NCBI GenBank assembly: GCA_013299055.1
Contig: JAAFKB010000033.1
Coordinates: 1 to 39,903 of the forward strand
Reading direction: 5' to 3'
Origin: Sphaerotilus sp.
Lineage (GTDB): Bacteria; Pseudomonadota; Gammaproteobacteria; Burkholderiales; Burkholderiaceae_C
DNA: 39,903 bases
The notes under the pieces: generated by a model
Database searches by the model: none
What the model was told of the DNA's origin: nothing
What the model saw: the letters and a program-made list of their open reading frames with translations, nothing else
Translations under genes and position numbers: made by a program
Shown here: positions 29,158 through 38,784 of the stretch, in pieces
How positions within the stretch are numbered: position 1 is the stretch's first letter
Layout of the letters: each line of letters begins with the position of its first letter

Positions 29158-30057
29158 ATGTCCCTCTTCGACTCCTACTCCAGCGCCAGCCCCAGCCCGT
29201 CCCCCAGTCCGTCTCCTGCCCCGGCGACGGCGATGCGTTCCAGCGACCCGACCCGCATGGACGCGATCGACTACGAGATCAAGGGCAACGAGATGCAGTT
29301 CGTCGAGATCGAACTCGATCCCGGTGAAGCCGCCATCGGCGAAGCTGGCAGCCTGATGTTCATGGAAGGCGGCATCGACATGGACACCGTCTTCGGCGAC
29401 GGGGCGAAGGACGGCGCGGGTGGCGGCGGTGGTTTCATGGGCAAGCTGCTCGGCGCGGGCAAGCGGCTGATCACGGGCGAGTCGCTGTTCACCACGGTCT
29501 ACGCCAACCACGCCAGCGTGAAGCAGCGCGTGGCCTTCGCCGCACCCTACCCCGGCAAGATCCTGCCGATGGACCTGCGCCAGCTCGGCGGCATGCTGAT
29601 CTGCCAGAAGGACGCCTTCCTGTGCGCGGCGCGGGGGGTCTCGCTGGGCATCCATTTCCAGCAGAAGCTCTCGGTCGGCTTCTTCGGCGGCGAGGGGTTC
29701 ATCATGCAGAAGCTCGAAGGCGACGGCCTGGCCTTCGTCCACGCGGGCGGCAGCATCGTGCGGCGCGAGCTGCGCCACGGCGAGACACTGCTGGTGGACA
29801 CCGGCTGCATCGTCGCGCTGACACCGAACGTCAACTTCGAGATCCAGTACGTCGGCAAGATCAAGACCGCGCTGTTCGGCGGCGAAGGGCTGTTCTTTGC
29901 CAAGGTCACGGGGCCAGGCACGGTGTGGCTGCAGAGCCTGCCGTTCTCGCGCCTGGCCAGCCGCATCTTCGCCGCTGCGCCACAGAACGGCGGCTCGCAG
30001 GAAGAGGGTTCGGTGCTGGGCGGCGGGATGCTGGGCAGCCTGCTGGGCCACCGCTGA
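29158..30057 (+). CDS. AIM24/TIGR00266-family protein
   Basis: A 299-residue protein of the AIM24 family (TIGR00266 in bacteria), whose biochemical role is unknown. A low-complexity Ser/Pro tail (SPSPSPSPSPAPA, residues 11-23) precedes the domain. Family blocks seen: YEIKGNEMQFVEIELDPGE, AGSLMFMEGGIDMDT, a glycine-rich linker, GGMLICQKDAFLCAARGV, and the repeated glycine motif FFGGEGFIMQKLEGDG then LFGGEGLFFAKVTGPG, which shows the internal two-fold symmetry. No signal peptide or membrane helix is seen. It follows the anchored protein gene by 40 bases and converges on upp with three bases between. Confidence 0.92.
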   Translation: MSLFDSYSSASPSPSPSPSPAPATAMRSSDPTRMDAIDYEIKGNEMQFVEIELDPGEAAIGEAGSLMFMEGGIDMDTVFGDGAKDGAGGGGGFMGKLLGAGKRLITGESLFTTVYANHASVKQRVAFAAPYPGKILPMDLRQLGGMLICQKDAFLCAARGVSLGIHFQQKLSVGFFGGEGFIMQKLEGDGLAFVHAGGSIVRRELRHGETLLVDTGCIVALTPNVNFEIQYVGKIKTALFGGEGLFFAKVTGPGTVWLQSLPFSRLASRIFAAAPQNGGSQEEGSVLGGGMLGSLLGHR

Positions 30058-30060
30058 GGC

Positions 30061-30693
30061 TCACTTCGTCCCGAAGATCCGGTCCCCCGCATCCCCCAGC
30101 CCCGGCACGATGTAGCCGTGGTCGTTGAGGTGGCTGTCGAGCGCCGCCAGTGTCAGCGGCACGTCCGGGTGGGCCTCGGTCAGTGTCTTCACCCCCTCGG
30201 GCGCGCCGATCATGCAGACCATCTTCAGGCTGGTCGCGCCCGCCTCCTTCAGCCGGTGCAGCGCCGCCACCGCCGAGTGGCCGGTGGCGAGCATCGGGTC
30301 CACGACGATCACGGTGCGCTCCTGGATGTCCTCGGGCAGCTTCAGGTAGTACTCGACCGGCTGCAGCGTCGCCGGGTCGCGGTACAGCCCGATGTGGCCG
30401 ACGCGGGCGCCGGGCAACAGGTCGATCATGCCGTCCAGCATCCCGTTGCCCGCCCGCAGGATCGACACCAGACACAGCTTCTTGCCGCTGATGACGGGAG
30501 AGCGTGTGGCCGCCACGGGGGTCTGGATGTCGATCAGCTCCGTCGGCAGATCCCGCGTGACCTCGTAGGCCAGCATCGCCGCAATCTCCCGCACAAGGCG
30601 GCGGAAGTTGTCGGTGGTGGTGTCCTGGCTGCGCACATAGGTGAGCTTGTGCTGCAGCAGGGGGTGGTTCACGACATGGACAGCGGCGGACAT
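30061..30693 (-). CDS. upp: Uracil phosphoribosyltransferase
   Basis: Pyrimidine salvage enzyme that makes UMP from uracil and PRPP. The 210-residue length is normal. The PRPP loop is [14 protein letters not shown], the flexible loop region is [12 protein letters not shown], and the C-terminal uracil-binding block is [21 protein letters not shown] 30693 has an AGGAG ribosome site at normal distance; the open frame reaching 30807 is out-of-frame rpiA sequence. It lies 17 bases behind rpiA on the same strand, so a shared transcript is likely. Confidence 0.97.
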   Translation of the reverse strand: MSAAVHVVNHPLLQHKLTYVRSQDTTTDNFRRLVREIAAMLAYEVTRDLPTELIDIQTPVAATRSPVISGKKLCLVSILRAGNGMLDGMIDLLPGARVGHIGLYRDPATLQPVEYYLKLPEDIQERTVIVVDPMLATGHSAVAALHRLKEAGATSLKMVCMIGAPEGVKTLTEAHPDVPLTLAALDSHLNDHGYIVPGLGDAGDRIFGTK

Positions 30694-30710
30694 CGGCGGA
30701 CTCCTGAGTT

Positions 30711-31373
30711 TCAGTAGGTGATCGTGCGGACACCTGACGCCGTGCCCAGCAGGCAGACCCGCGCCTTGTGCCGCGCGAAGATGCCGACCGTGACGACGCC
30801 GGGCCACTGGTTGACCTCGGTTTCCATCGCCAGCGGGTCGGTGATCTGCAGGCCGCGCACGTCGAGGATGTGGTTGCCGTTGTCGGTCACGACGCCCGCG
30901 CGCAGGGTCGCGTCACCGCCGTAGGCTGCCTGGAAGCGCCGGGCAATCTGCGCCGCCGCCATCGGGATCACCTCGACCGGCAGCGGGAAGCGGCCCATCA
31001 CGTCCACCAGCTTGCTTTCATCGGCGATGCAGATGAAGCGTTCGGCCAGGTCGGCGACGATCTTCTCGCGGGTCAGCGCGGCGCCGCCGCCCTTGACCAT
31101 GTTCCCGGCCGCGTCGATCTCGTCGGCGCCGTCGATGTAGACGGGGATCGCGTCCACGTCGGCGGCGTCGAACACGGGGATGCCGTGCGCCTGCAGGCGA
31201 GCGGTGCTGGCGACGGACGAGGAGACGGCGCCGCGGATCGTGTCCTTGACGGTGGCGAGGGCATCGATGAACTTGTTCACCGTGGAGCCGGTGCCGACAC
31301 CGACGATGGTGCCGGGTTGCACGTACTGGAGAGCAGCTTGGCCGACGAGGGCCTTGAGTTCGTCTTGGGTCAT
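30711..31373 (-). CDS. rpiA: Ribose-5-phosphate isomerase A
   Basis: Interconverts ribose 5-phosphate and ribulose 5-phosphate in the non-oxidative pentose-phosphate pathway, feeding PRPP for nucleotide synthesis. The 220-residue protein has the phosphate-binding [13 protein letters not shown] near residue 24, YIDGADEID with catalytic acids near 78, and [14 protein letters not shown] near 91. ATG 31373 ([11 protein letters not shown]) is the family start. It lies upstream of upp on the same strand and divergent from pyrD, so the three nucleotide-linked genes share one junction. Confidence 0.97.
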   Translation of the reverse strand: MTQDELKALVGQAALQYVQPGTIVGVGTGSTVNKFIDALATVKDTIRGAVSSSVASTARLQAHGIPVFDAADVDAIPVYIDGADEIDAAGNMVKGGGAALTREKIVADLAERFICIADESKLVDVMGRFPLPVEVIPMAAAQIARRFQAAYGGDATLRAGVVTDNGNHILDVRGLQITDPLAMETEVNQWPGVVTVGIFARHKARVCLLGTASGVRTITY

Positions 31374-31419
31374 GGTGGCGCGCGTGATCGGGAAGGGAAA
31401 TCGGGGTCGTTGAATCAGG

Positions 31420-31425
31420 GACAAT
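31420..31425 (+). promoter_or_regulatory. Candidate -10 box of pyrD close to the start codon
   Basis: GACAAT ends nine bases before the pyrD ATG, so transcription would begin about three bases before it. No ribosome site is seen at normal distance (AGGGA at 31417-31421 is 13 bases away), and no -35 is clear. Confidence 0.35.
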
Positions 31426-31434
31426 CGCACGATT

Positions 31435-32472
31435 ATGGCCCTCGTTCCCTACGCCCTCACCCGCCCTTTCCTGTTCGGACTCGACCCGGAAGCCGCCCAC
31501 GAACTCACGCTCGACTCGATCGCGCGGCTGCAGAACACGCCGCTGCAATGCCTCTGGGCGCACCGCCGCGTCAGCGATCCGGTGACGGTGGCGGGGCTGA
31601 AGTTCCCGAACCGCATCGGGCTGGCGGCGGGACTGGACAAGAACGGCCGCTGCATCGACGGCCTCGGCGCAATGGGCTTCGGCTTCATCGAGGTCGGCAC
31701 CGTGACCCCGAAAGGCCAGCCCGGCAACCCGAAGCCGCGCATGTTCCGCCTGCCGGAAGCCAACGCGCTGATCAACCGGCTGGGCTTCAACAACGAGGGG
31801 CTGGACAGCTTCCTCGCCAACGTGAAGCGGGCGACCAGCTTCCGGCGCGCCGGGGGCATCCTCGGGCTGAACATCGGCAAGAACGCCGTGACGCCGATCG
31901 AGAACGCGGTCGATGACTACCTGATCGGGCTGGCGGGTGTCTACCCGCACGCCGACTACGTGACCGTCAACATCTCCAGCCCGAACACCAAGAACCTGCG
32001 GGCGCTGCAGAGCGACGAGGCGCTGGACGCGCTGCTCTCGGCCTTGCAGGCGCGCAAGCTGCAGCTCGCCAAGGAGCACGGCCGCACGGTGCCGATGTTC
32101 GTGAAGATCGCGCCCGACCTCGACGAGGCGCAGGTCAAGGTGATCGCCGCGACGCTGCGGAACAACGGCATCGACGGCGTGATCGCCACCAACACCACCA
32201 TCGGCCGCGACGCCGTGAAGGGGCTGAAGCACGCGGAGGAAACAGGGGGCTTGTCCGGCTCGCCCGTGTTCGAGGCGAGCAACAACGTGATCCGGCAGTT
32301 GCGGGCCGAGCTGGGCGGCGCGTACCCGATCATCGGCGTGGGCGGTGTGCTCAGCGGGGCGGATGCCAAGGCCAAGCGGGCGGCGGGTGCGGATCTGGTG
32401 CAGGTCTACACCGGGCTGATCTACCGCGGCCCGGCGCTGGCCAGCGAGTGCGCTCGCGCCTTGCGCCGCTGA
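31435..32472 (+). CDS. pyrD: Dihydroorotate dehydrogenase, class 2 (quinone)
   Basis: Membrane-associated flavoenzyme that oxidises dihydroorotate to orotate and passes electrons to quinone. The 345-residue length fits class 2. The N-terminal helices ([20 protein letters not shown]) form the quinone entry. [10 protein letters not shown] and [11 protein letters not shown] bind FMN, the catalytic base is Ser in [12 protein letters not shown], and the C-terminal FMN phosphate site is [13 protein letters not shown] followed by [11 protein letters not shown]. It is divergent from rpiA-upp and convergent with the ABC importer operon. Confidence 0.98.
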   Translation: MALVPYALTRPFLFGLDPEAAHELTLDSIARLQNTPLQCLWAHRRVSDPVTVAGLKFPNRIGLAAGLDKNGRCIDGLGAMGFGFIEVGTVTPKGQPGNPKPRMFRLPEANALINRLGFNNEGLDSFLANVKRATSFRRAGGILGLNIGKNAVTPIENAVDDYLIGLAGVYPHADYVTVNISSPNTKNLRALQSDEALDALLSALQARKLQLAKEHGRTVPMFVKIAPDLDEAQVKVIAATLRNNGIDGVIATNTTIGRDAVKGLKHAEETGGLSGSPVFEASNNVIRQLRAELGGAYPIIGVGGVLSGADAKAKRAAGADLVQVYTGLIYRGPALASECARALRR

Positions 32473-32494
32473 AACAGCCACTGGCTCCGCCGGC

Positions 32495-33490
32495 TCAGAT
32501 CCGGCGCTCTTCCACCGCGTGACATGCCACGCGCACGCCATCCACCTCGGTCAACACTGGCCGCTCCGCCCGGCAACGGGCGTTGGCGTGCGGACAGCGC
32601 GGATTGAACGCACAGCCGGCGGGCGGATTCAGCGCATCGGGCACCTCGCCCTGCACCGGCGTCCGCGCCCGGCCGGTCATGCGGATGTCGGGAATCGCGT
32701 CCAGCAGCATCCGCGTGTACGGATGGCGCGGCCGTGCAAACAGCGTCCGCTTGTCCGCCACCTCGACCAGCCGCCCGAGGTACATCACGCCCACCCGGTC
32801 GCTCACATGCCGCACCACCGCGAGGTTGTGCGAGATGAAGAGATACGTCAGCCCGCGCTCGCGCTGCAGATCCTTCATCAGGTTGAGCACCTGCGCCTGC
32901 ACCGACACGTCGAGCGCCGAGGTCGGCTCGTCGCACACCAGGAACTCGGGGCTGGTCGCCAGCGCACGGGCGATCGACACCCGCTGACGCTGACCGCCGG
33001 AGAACTGGTGCGGGAAGCGGTCGAGGTCGGCACCGGCCAGCCCCACCTGCGTCAGCAGCTCGGCGGCCCGCTCGCGCAGCGCGGCGCGGTCTGTCAGCAA
33101 GCCGTGCTCCAGCAGCGGCTCGCCGACGATGTCCGCCACCGTCCAGCGCGGGTTCAGGCTCGCATATGGATCCTGGAAAATCATCTGCAGCCGCCGCCGC
33201 AATGCCTGCCCCTGCGGCGTGGCAAGCGTGGCGTGCAGCGGCTGACCATCGAGCCGCACCTCGCCACGAGTCGGCGCGTGCAGACCCACCAGCAGCCGCG
33301 CCACCGTGCTCTTGCCGCAGCCGGATTCGCCCACCAGCGCCAGCGTCTGCCCCCGCGGAATCTCGAAGCTCACGCCATCGACCGCATGCACCCACTGCTT
33401 GGGCCGGCGCTCGATCACCCGGTTCAGCCACGGCGCCGAGACATCGAAGGTCTTCGCCAGATCGCGCACCTCCACCAGCGGCGCCGTCAT
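32495..33490 (-). CDS. dppF: Peptide/nickel ABC importer ATPase, DppF/OppF type
   Basis: Second ATPase of the importer, 331 residues. Walker A is GESGCGKST near residue 54, the Q-loop region is [12 protein letters not shown], the ABC signature is FSGGQRQRV, Walker B is [11 protein letters not shown], and the switch His is in FISHNLAVV. The C-terminal oligopeptide extension has four cysteines ([14 protein letters not shown] then C), as in OppD/OppF relatives that bind an iron-sulfur cluster. The start overlaps the end of the dppD gene by ATGA. This is the last gene of the operon. Substrate class cannot be separated between peptides and nickel from the ATPase. Confidence 0.94.
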   Translation of the reverse strand: MTAPLVEVRDLAKTFDVSAPWLNRVIERRPKQWVHAVDGVSFEIPRGQTLALVGESGCGKSTVARLLVGLHAPTRGEVRLDGQPLHATLATPQGQALRRRLQMIFQDPYASLNPRWTVADIVGEPLLEHGLLTDRAALRERAAELLTQVGLAGADLDRFPHQFSGGQRQRVSIARALATSPEFLVCDEPTSALDVSVQAQVLNLMKDLQRERGLTYLFISHNLAVVRHVSDRVGVMYLGRLVEVADKRTLFARPRHPYTRMLLDAIPDIRMTGRARTPVQGEVPDALNPPAGCAFNPRCPHANARCRAERPVLTEVDGVRVACHAVEERRI

Positions 33491-34470
33491 GCCGAGACCT
33501 CCGGCGGTGACACCCGCCAGCAGGCGGCACGGGTCTCGCCCGTCGTCGCCATCAGCTCGGGCCGCTCGCTGCGGCAGCGGTCGATCACGCGCTCGCAGCG
33601 GGGATGGAACGCACAGCCGCTGGGCATCGCGTTCAGCCGTGGCATGGCGCCGTCGATCTGCAGCAGCCGCTCGCGGTCCTCGTCCATCGACGGGATCGCG
33701 CCCATCAGGCCGACGCTGTACGGATGCGCCGGCCGGTGGATCAGCGCCCCGACCGGCCCGATCTCGGCGATGCGCCCGGCGTACATCACCGCCACGCGGT
33801 CGCAGGTCTCGGCGATCACGCCCATGTCATGGGTGATGAGCATCACCGCTGCGCCGTGCTCGCGGCAGACACGTTTCAGCAGCGCGATGATCTGCGCCTG
33901 GATCGACACGTCGAGCGCCGTCGTCGGCTCGTCGGCGATGACCAGCCGCGGCTCGGCGGCCAGCGCCAGCGCGATCACCACCCGCTGGCGCATCCCGCCC
34001 GAGAACTGGTGCGGGTAGTGGTCCAGCCGCAGCTCGGGTGCGGGGATGCCGGTGTCGGCCAGCAGTTGCACGGCCCGCGCCCGCGCCGCCTGCCGGTCGA
34101 AACCGAGGTGCGTCTGGATGGTTTCGACGAGTTGCTGCCCGACCGTGAACAGCGGATTCAGCGAGGTCAGCGGGTCTTGAAACACCATGCCGATCTGCCT
34201 GCCGCGGATCTTGCGCATCGCGTCAGGCGGCAGGTGGTCGATGCGGCGGCCGTCGAGCCGGATCTCTCCTGCGGCGATGCGGCCGGGCGGGTCGAGCAGG
34301 CCGATGATGGCCGCGCCGGTCAGCGATTTACCCGCACCGGACTCGCCCACCACACCCAGGATCTCGCCCGCCGCGAGGCTGAAGGACACGTCATCCAGCG
34401 CCCGCAGCGCACCGTGGCGGTGGGCGAACTCCACCCGCAGGTGATCGACTTCAAGCAGAGGTTTCACCAA
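33487..34470 (-). CDS. dppD: Peptide/nickel ABC importer ATPase, DppD/OppD type
   Basis: First ATPase of the importer, 327 residues. Walker A is GESGAGKS near residue 40, the Q-loop region is [14 protein letters not shown], the signature is FSGGMRQRV, Walker B is [12 protein letters not shown], and the switch His is in LITHDMGV. The C-terminal extension has the cysteine pattern [14 protein letters not shown]. It lies 15 bases behind dppC and overlaps the dppF gene by four bases, as expected for paired ATPases that form a heterodimer. Confidence 0.94.
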   Translation of the reverse strand: MVKPLLEVDHLRVEFAHRHGALRALDDVSFSLAAGEILGVVGESGAGKSLTGAAIIGLLDPPGRIAAGEIRLDGRRIDHLPPDAMRKIRGRQIGMVFQDPLTSLNPLFTVGQQLVETIQTHLGFDRQAARARAVQLLADTGIPAPELRLDHYPHQFSGGMRQRVVIALALAAEPRLVIADEPTTALDVSIQAQIIALLKRVCREHGAAVMLITHDMGVIAETCDRVAVMYAGRIAEIGPVGALIHRPAHPYSVGLMGAIPSMDEDRERLLQIDGAMPRLNAMPSGCAFHPRCERVIDRCRSERPELMATTGETRAACWRVSPPEVSA

Positions 34471-34485
34471 GGCATCACCAGAACA

Positions 34486-35406
34486 TCAACGCAACCGGGG
34501 GTTGAGAACATCGCGCAGCCAGTCGCCCAGCAGGTTCACGCTCAGCGCGATCAGCACCAGCATCGCGCCCGGAAACACCGTGATCCACCACTCGCCGGAG
34601 AACAGGAAGTCGTTGCCGGTGCGGATCAGCGTGCCCAGGCTGGGCGAGGTCGGCGGCACCCCCACGCCGAGGAAGGACAGCGTCGCCTCGGTGATGATCG
34701 CGGTCGCCACCTGCACCGTGGCCAGCACCAGCACCGGCCCGAGCACGTTCGGCAGCACATGCCGGCGCATGATCCGCAGCGGCGCCACCCCGATCACCCG
34801 CGCCGCCTGCACGTAGTCCTTCTGCCGCTCCACCAGCGTCGAGCCGCGCACCGTGCGGGCGTACTGCACCCAGCCGGTCAGCGAGATCGCCAGCACCAGC
34901 ACCGAGAACGCCAGCAGGTCGTGCGCGTTCGGCCACAGCGCCTTGCCCACGCCGTCGATCAGCAACGCCACCAGGATCGACGGGAAGGACAGCATCACGT
35001 CACAGACCCGCATGATCAGCGCGTCCGTGCGTCCGCCGACAAACCCCGCCAGCAGCCCCAGCCCGACCCCGACCACCATCGACAGCAGCACCGACGCCAT
35101 CCCGACCAGCAGCGAGATGCGGGCGCCATACATCACGGCCGAGAGAATGTCGCGGCCCTGGTCGTCGGTGCCGAGCGGGTAGAGCCGCTGCCCTTCGGCG
35201 GACCATGCAGGCGGCAGACGCGAGGACATCAGGTCCAGACTGGCGAGGTCGAAGGGGTTGTGCTGCGCCATCCAGGGCGCCCCGAACGCTGCGATCAGGC
35301 AAGCCGCGAACACGATCGCCGCCCCCATCGCCGCGGGAGAACCCGTGAAGCTGTGCCAGACCTCGCTGTCGCGCCAGCCACCACGGTGTGCCGTCGCCAC
35401 CGTCAT
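34486..35406 (-). CDS. dppC: Peptide/nickel ABC importer permease, DppC type
   Basis: Inner-membrane permease, 306 residues, about six hydrophobic segments. The N-terminal part has GAAIVFAACLIAAFGAPWMA, followed by the DppC-type periplasmic block PLGTDDQGRDILSAVMYGAR. The EAA loop that contacts the ATPases is DYVQAARVIGVAPLRIMRRH, and LSFLGVGVPPTSPSLG is the usual DppC signature. ATG 35406 is chosen because it overlaps the stop of the binding-protein gene (ATGA); the frame stays open 26 codons further, into that gene. Confidence 0.94.
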   Translation of the reverse strand: MTVATAHRGGWRDSEVWHSFTGSPAAMGAAIVFAACLIAAFGAPWMAQHNPFDLASLDLMSSRLPPAWSAEGQRLYPLGTDDQGRDILSAVMYGARISLLVGMASVLLSMVVGVGLGLLAGFVGGRTDALIMRVCDVMLSFPSILVALLIDGVGKALWPNAHDLLAFSVLVLAISLTGWVQYARTVRGSTLVERQKDYVQAARVIGVAPLRIMRRHVLPNVLGPVLVLATVQVATAIITEATLSFLGVGVPPTSPSLGTLIRTGNDFLFSGEWWITVFPGAMLVLIALSVNLLGDWLRDVLNPRLR

Positions 35407-36983
35407 GGTTTCACAGTCACCCACTTGAAGAACATCATGTTGTCGGCCAACTGCGTCAGCGCCACCGACTTCTTCATGCCCCACGCGAGCGCCTGCTGGT
35501 GCAGCGGCAGATGCCCGATCTCATCGGCATGCAACTTGAAGGCTTCGGCGATCATCGCGTTGCGTTTGCCCTGGTCGGTCTCGCTCTGGATCTTCAGGGT
35601 CAGCTCGTCCACCTTCGGGTTGCTGTAGCTGCCGAGGTTGAACTGGCCCTGGCCCTTGTCGTTCGGCGTGGCCAGCAGCGAGGTCAGCGGGTTGTGCGAA
35701 TCGTAGGTGCCCGGCGTCCAGCCCAGCAGGTAGAAGCTGGTGTTGCGGCTGAGGATCTTCTGGAAGTAGGTGGCCTTGCTCTCGGCCTGAAGATTGATCT
35801 TCACCCCCACCTTCGCCAGCCCCGACGCCACCGCCTGACAGATCTCGCCATCGTTGACATACCGGTCGTTCGGGCAGTTCATCGTCACCTCGAAGCCCGA
35901 CGGATAACCCGCCTCGGCCAGCAGCTTCTTCGACGCTTCCGGGTCGAACGGCAGCCGCTTGTTCATCTCCGGCACGAAGCCCTTGATGCCCGGCGCCACC
36001 ATCAGCGCCGTCGGCGTCGCCGCACCGCGCATGACACGGCTGCGGATCGCCTCGATGTCGATGGCCTGGTAGAACGCCTGGCGCACCCGCACGTCCTTGA
36101 ACGGGTTCTTGCCCTTGACGCTGGAGAAGAGCAGCTCGTCGCGCTTCTGGTCCATGCCGAGGAAGATGGTGCGCAGCTCCGGCCCCTGCATCACGGTGAG
36201 CAACGGGTTGCCGTTGAGCCGCGCCACGTCCTGCAGCGGCACCGGCTCCATCACGTCCACCTCACCGGACATCAGCGCCGCCACGCGGGTCGCGTCGTTG
36301 CCGATCGGTGTGAACACCACTTCATCGACGTTGCTCTCGACCTTGTCCCAGTACTGGAAGTTGCGCACCAGCACCGTGCGCGTGCCCGGCTGGCGCTCCT
36401 TGACGCGGAAGGGGCCGGTGCCGTTGGCCTTGAAGGACGCGACGTTCTCGATGCCCTTGCGGCGGTCCACCGGGGTCGTCGCCTTGTTGGCCTCGCTCCA
36501 GGCGCGGTTCATCATGTAGACCAGCGTGAGCACGTCCGGCAGGATCGGGAAGGGGGTGGCCGTCTCGATCTCCACCACCAGATCGCTGACCTTGCGCACG
36601 TCCTTGATGCTGGAGACGTAGCTCTTCATGTCCGAGCCGTCACCCGCCACGCGCTTGAAGCTGAACACCACGTCGTCGGCAGTGAACGGCGCGCCGTCGT
36701 GGAATTTCACCCCGGGACGCAGATCGAAGCGCCACACGGTCGGCGAGGTCTGCTTCCACGAGGAGGCCAGTCCGGGCACCACGCCCAGCTTCTTGTCACG
36801 TCCGACCAGCGGTTCATACACGTTGCCGGTGAAGCTGAGTTGCAGCGATTCGTTGAGCGAGTGCGGGTCCATCGACACGGCATCGCCCTGGTTCGCCACC
36901 TTGAGCGTCACGGCCTGCGCCGCCGGGCTGGCGAGCAGCACCAGACTGGCCAGCAGCGCGGAGAGGGGCTTGGAAGTCGTCAT
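35403..36983 (-). CDS. ABC importer substrate-binding protein (SBP_bac_5 family)
   Basis: Periplasmic binding protein for peptides or similar solutes, 526 residues. The signal peptide is KPLSALLASLVLLASPAAQA with cleavage after AQA (about residue 24). The mature part opens VTLKVANQGDAVSMDPHSLNE, and has the family blocks GLASSWKQTSPTVWRFDLRPGVKFHDG and DVRVRQAFYQAIDIEAI. ATG 36983 is chosen because AAGGAG lies seven bases upstream; a TTG two codons earlier is less likely. It lies 12 bases behind dppB and overlaps dppC by four bases, so the binding protein is the second gene of the operon. Confidence 0.94.
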   Translation of the reverse strand: MTTSKPLSALLASLVLLASPAAQAVTLKVANQGDAVSMDPHSLNESLQLSFTGNVYEPLVGRDKKLGVVPGLASSWKQTSPTVWRFDLRPGVKFHDGAPFTADDVVFSFKRVAGDGSDMKSYVSSIKDVRKVSDLVVEIETATPFPILPDVLTLVYMMNRAWSEANKATTPVDRRKGIENVASFKANGTGPFRVKERQPGTRTVLVRNFQYWDKVESNVDEVVFTPIGNDATRVAALMSGEVDVMEPVPLQDVARLNGNPLLTVMQGPELRTIFLGMDQKRDELLFSSVKGKNPFKDVRVRQAFYQAIDIEAIRSRVMRGAATPTALMVAPGIKGFVPEMNKRLPFDPEASKKLLAEAGYPSGFEVTMNCPNDRYVNDGEICQAVASGLAKVGVKINLQAESKATYFQKILSRNTSFYLLGWTPGTYDSHNPLTSLLATPNDKGQGQFNLGSYSNPKVDELTLKIQSETDQGKRNAMIAEAFKLHADEIGHLPLHQQALAWGMKKSVALTQLADNMMFFKWVTVKP

Positions 36984-36995
36984 GCGCAAACTCCT

Positions 36996-37979
36996 TTAGT
37001 GCCCGGCAGGGGTCGCGGCCACCCGCAGGCGTGGGTCGACCGCCACATACAGCAGGTCGACGGCCATGTTGATCAGCACGAAGATCAAGGCGATCAGACA
37101 GAGGTAGGCGGCCATCACCGGAATGTCGGCGAACTGCACGGCCTGGATGAACAGCAGCCCCATGCCGGGCCACTGGAAGACGGTCTCGGTGATGATCGCG
37201 AAAGCAATCAGCGAGCCAAGTTGAAGGCCGGTGATGGTGATGACCGGCACGAGGGTGTTCTTCAGGGCGTGGCGGAAATGCACCACCCGGTCGCCCAGGC
37301 CCCGCGCACGGGCGAAGCGGATGTAGTCGGTGCGCAACACTTCGAGCATCTCGGCGCGCACCAGCCGCAGGATCAGCGTGAGCTGGAAGATCGACAGCGT
37401 CACCGCCGGCAGCAGCACATGGCGCCAGCCATCGAGCGTGAGCAGGCCGGTCTGCCAGCCACCGAGCGCCACGAGTTCGCCTCTGCCGAAGCTGGGCAGC
37501 CAGTGCAGCCAGACCGCGAACACGAGGATGAGCAGGATGCCGATGAGGAAGGTCGGCAGCGACACGCCCAGCAGCGAGAACAGCATCAGCGCCTGCGCCG
37601 ACCAGCGCCCGCGCCGCAGCGCCGCGAACACCCCCATCGGAATGCCCACCAGCAGCGCGAACACGGCGGCCACCAGCGCCAGCTCCAGCGTGGCGGGCAG
37701 CCGCTCCAGGATGAGGGCGGAGACCTTGCGGCCCTGGCGCAGGCTCAGGCCGAATTCGCCTTGTGCGGCCTGGGCCACGAAGCGGGCGAACTGGACGGGG
37801 ACGGGGCGGTCGAGGCCCAGGTCGGCGCGGAGCTGGGTGCGCTGTTCGGGGGTGGCGTCCTGTCCGACCATGGAGACGACCGGATCGCCCACATAGCGGA
37901 ACAGCATGAAGGCGATCAGGGCCACGGACAGCATCACCAGCACGCCTTGGGCCAGTCGGCGGAGCAGGAAAACGGTCAT
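36996..37979 (-). CDS. dppB: Peptide/nickel ABC importer permease, DppB type
   Basis: Inner-membrane permease, 327 residues, about six hydrophobic segments and the DppB layout: FLLRRLAQGVLVMLSVALI as helix 1, the DATPEQRTQLRADLGLDRPVP block, and FGLSLRQGRKVSALILERLPATLEL. The EAA loop is DYIRFARARGLGDRVVHFRHAL, and FQWPGMGLLFIQAVQFADIPV is the DppB-type C-terminal block. It is the first gene of the importer operon. No Shine-Dalgarno sequence is seen before ATG 37979; an inverted repeat brackets its leader. Confidence 0.95.
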   Translation of the reverse strand: MTVFLLRRLAQGVLVMLSVALIAFMLFRYVGDPVVSMVGQDATPEQRTQLRADLGLDRPVPVQFARFVAQAAQGEFGLSLRQGRKVSALILERLPATLELALVAAVFALLVGIPMGVFAALRRGRWSAQALMLFSLLGVSLPTFLIGILLILVFAVWLHWLPSFGRGELVALGGWQTGLLTLDGWRHVLLPAVTLSIFQLTLILRLVRAEMLEVLRTDYIRFARARGLGDRVVHFRHALKNTLVPVITITGLQLGSLIAFAIITETVFQWPGMGLLFIQAVQFADIPVMAAYLCLIALIFVLINMAVDLLYVAVDPRLRVAATPAGH

Positions 37980-37982
37980 CGG

Positions 37983-38042
37983 CGCAGGGTGCCAGCGCGG
38001 TCAGCGAAATGCAAGCAATGAAATCCCGCGAAAAACCCTGCG
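37983..38042. promoter_or_regulatory. Inverted repeat bracketing the dppB leader
   Basis: CGCAGGGT (37983-37990) and ACCCTGCG (38035-38042) are perfect 8-bp inverted arms 44 bases apart. The arm nearest dppB ends three bases before its ATG, where a ribosome site would normally be. The DUF3047-like gene stops just upstream at 38061. Confidence 0.4.
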
Positions 38043-38060
38043 GGCCAAGATCCGCTCAGC

Positions 38061-38765
38061 TCACCGCAAGGTGGCCGGCCCGTAGCAGGCTTCCACCTGC
38101 GCCTGGGTGTTGTCGGCGTCGGTCATGTAGGCCATGCCGATCAGCGTGCCGGGGGCTTCTCCGAAGGCGGCAAGGAAATCGGCCTGGGCGTCGCGCTCGT
38201 AGTGCCGCCAGTGGCGCAGCCGGGCGGGGCCGGATTCGAGCACGATTTTGCGGATGCGGTCCGAGCGGCCGTTGGTGATGATGGTGCCCACGGGCAGGTG
38301 GGCGTCCCAGACGTACATCAGCGTGGCGTAAGGCGGGGCCTCGCCGGTGAGCGTGTGCGCCAGCTCGAACAGCATCTGGTTGCGCGAGGACAGGCGCGCG
38401 GTGTCACCGTCGAAGGCGAGCACGAGCCGGGCGGCGGCATCGTCCCGGTCCACTTCGGCGACGGTGGCCTCGGGGCTGAGGGAGTCGACCCACCAGGAAA
38501 ACTGCAGCTTGCGCCAGTCCTGGGGCTCCAGACGCAGGCTGCGGCGCCAGAGGCTGGCGGATCGGTTGGCGCGGGCCTGGGTGCAGCGGTGTCCGGCGCG
38601 CATGGCAGGGGTGTATTCGGTGATGCGCTTGCCAGGCAGGCGCTGCACGGACCAGGTTTCACCGGGGGCCGTGGCAGGTAGATCAGCGGGTGTCGGCCGT
38701 GCAGCGCAGCCACACAGCAGCGCCACCACCACCCCGACGGCGGCGATTTGCAAGATCCGGTTCAT
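38061..38765 (-). CDS. DUF3047-like lipoprotein
   Basis: A 234-residue protein of the DUF3047 type, function unknown. The signal RILQIAAVGVVVALLCGC ends in a lipobox with Cys20, so a lipid-anchored envelope protein is expected. The body has WRKLQFSWWVDSLSPEATVAEVDRDDAAARLVLAFDGD and YVWDAHLPVGTIITN, then RIRKIVLESG and a C-terminal GIAYMTDADNT-like block (here GMAYMTDADNTQ), which are the family features I recognise. ATG 38765 is the start that gives the signal peptide; its ribosome site is weak. It is followed after 81 bases by dppB on the same strand. Confidence 0.82.
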   Translation of the reverse strand: MNRILQIAAVGVVVALLCGCAARPTPADLPATAPGETWSVQRLPGKRITEYTPAMRAGHRCTQARANRSASLWRRSLRLEPQDWRKLQFSWWVDSLSPEATVAEVDRDDAAARLVLAFDGDTARLSSRNQMLFELAHTLTGEAPPYATLMYVWDAHLPVGTIITNGRSDRIRKIVLESGPARLRHWRHYERDAQADFLAAFGEAPGTLIGMAYMTDADNTQAQVEACYGPATLR

Positions 38766-38784
38766 CTGCGTTCCAGGCAATATG

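Noticed and set aside
35388-38021. 877-codon open frame on the plus strand
   Set aside because: It is the antisense shadow of the importer binding-protein and dppB genes. The translation is rich in H, R, Q and A with no domain, as expected in GC-rich DNA.
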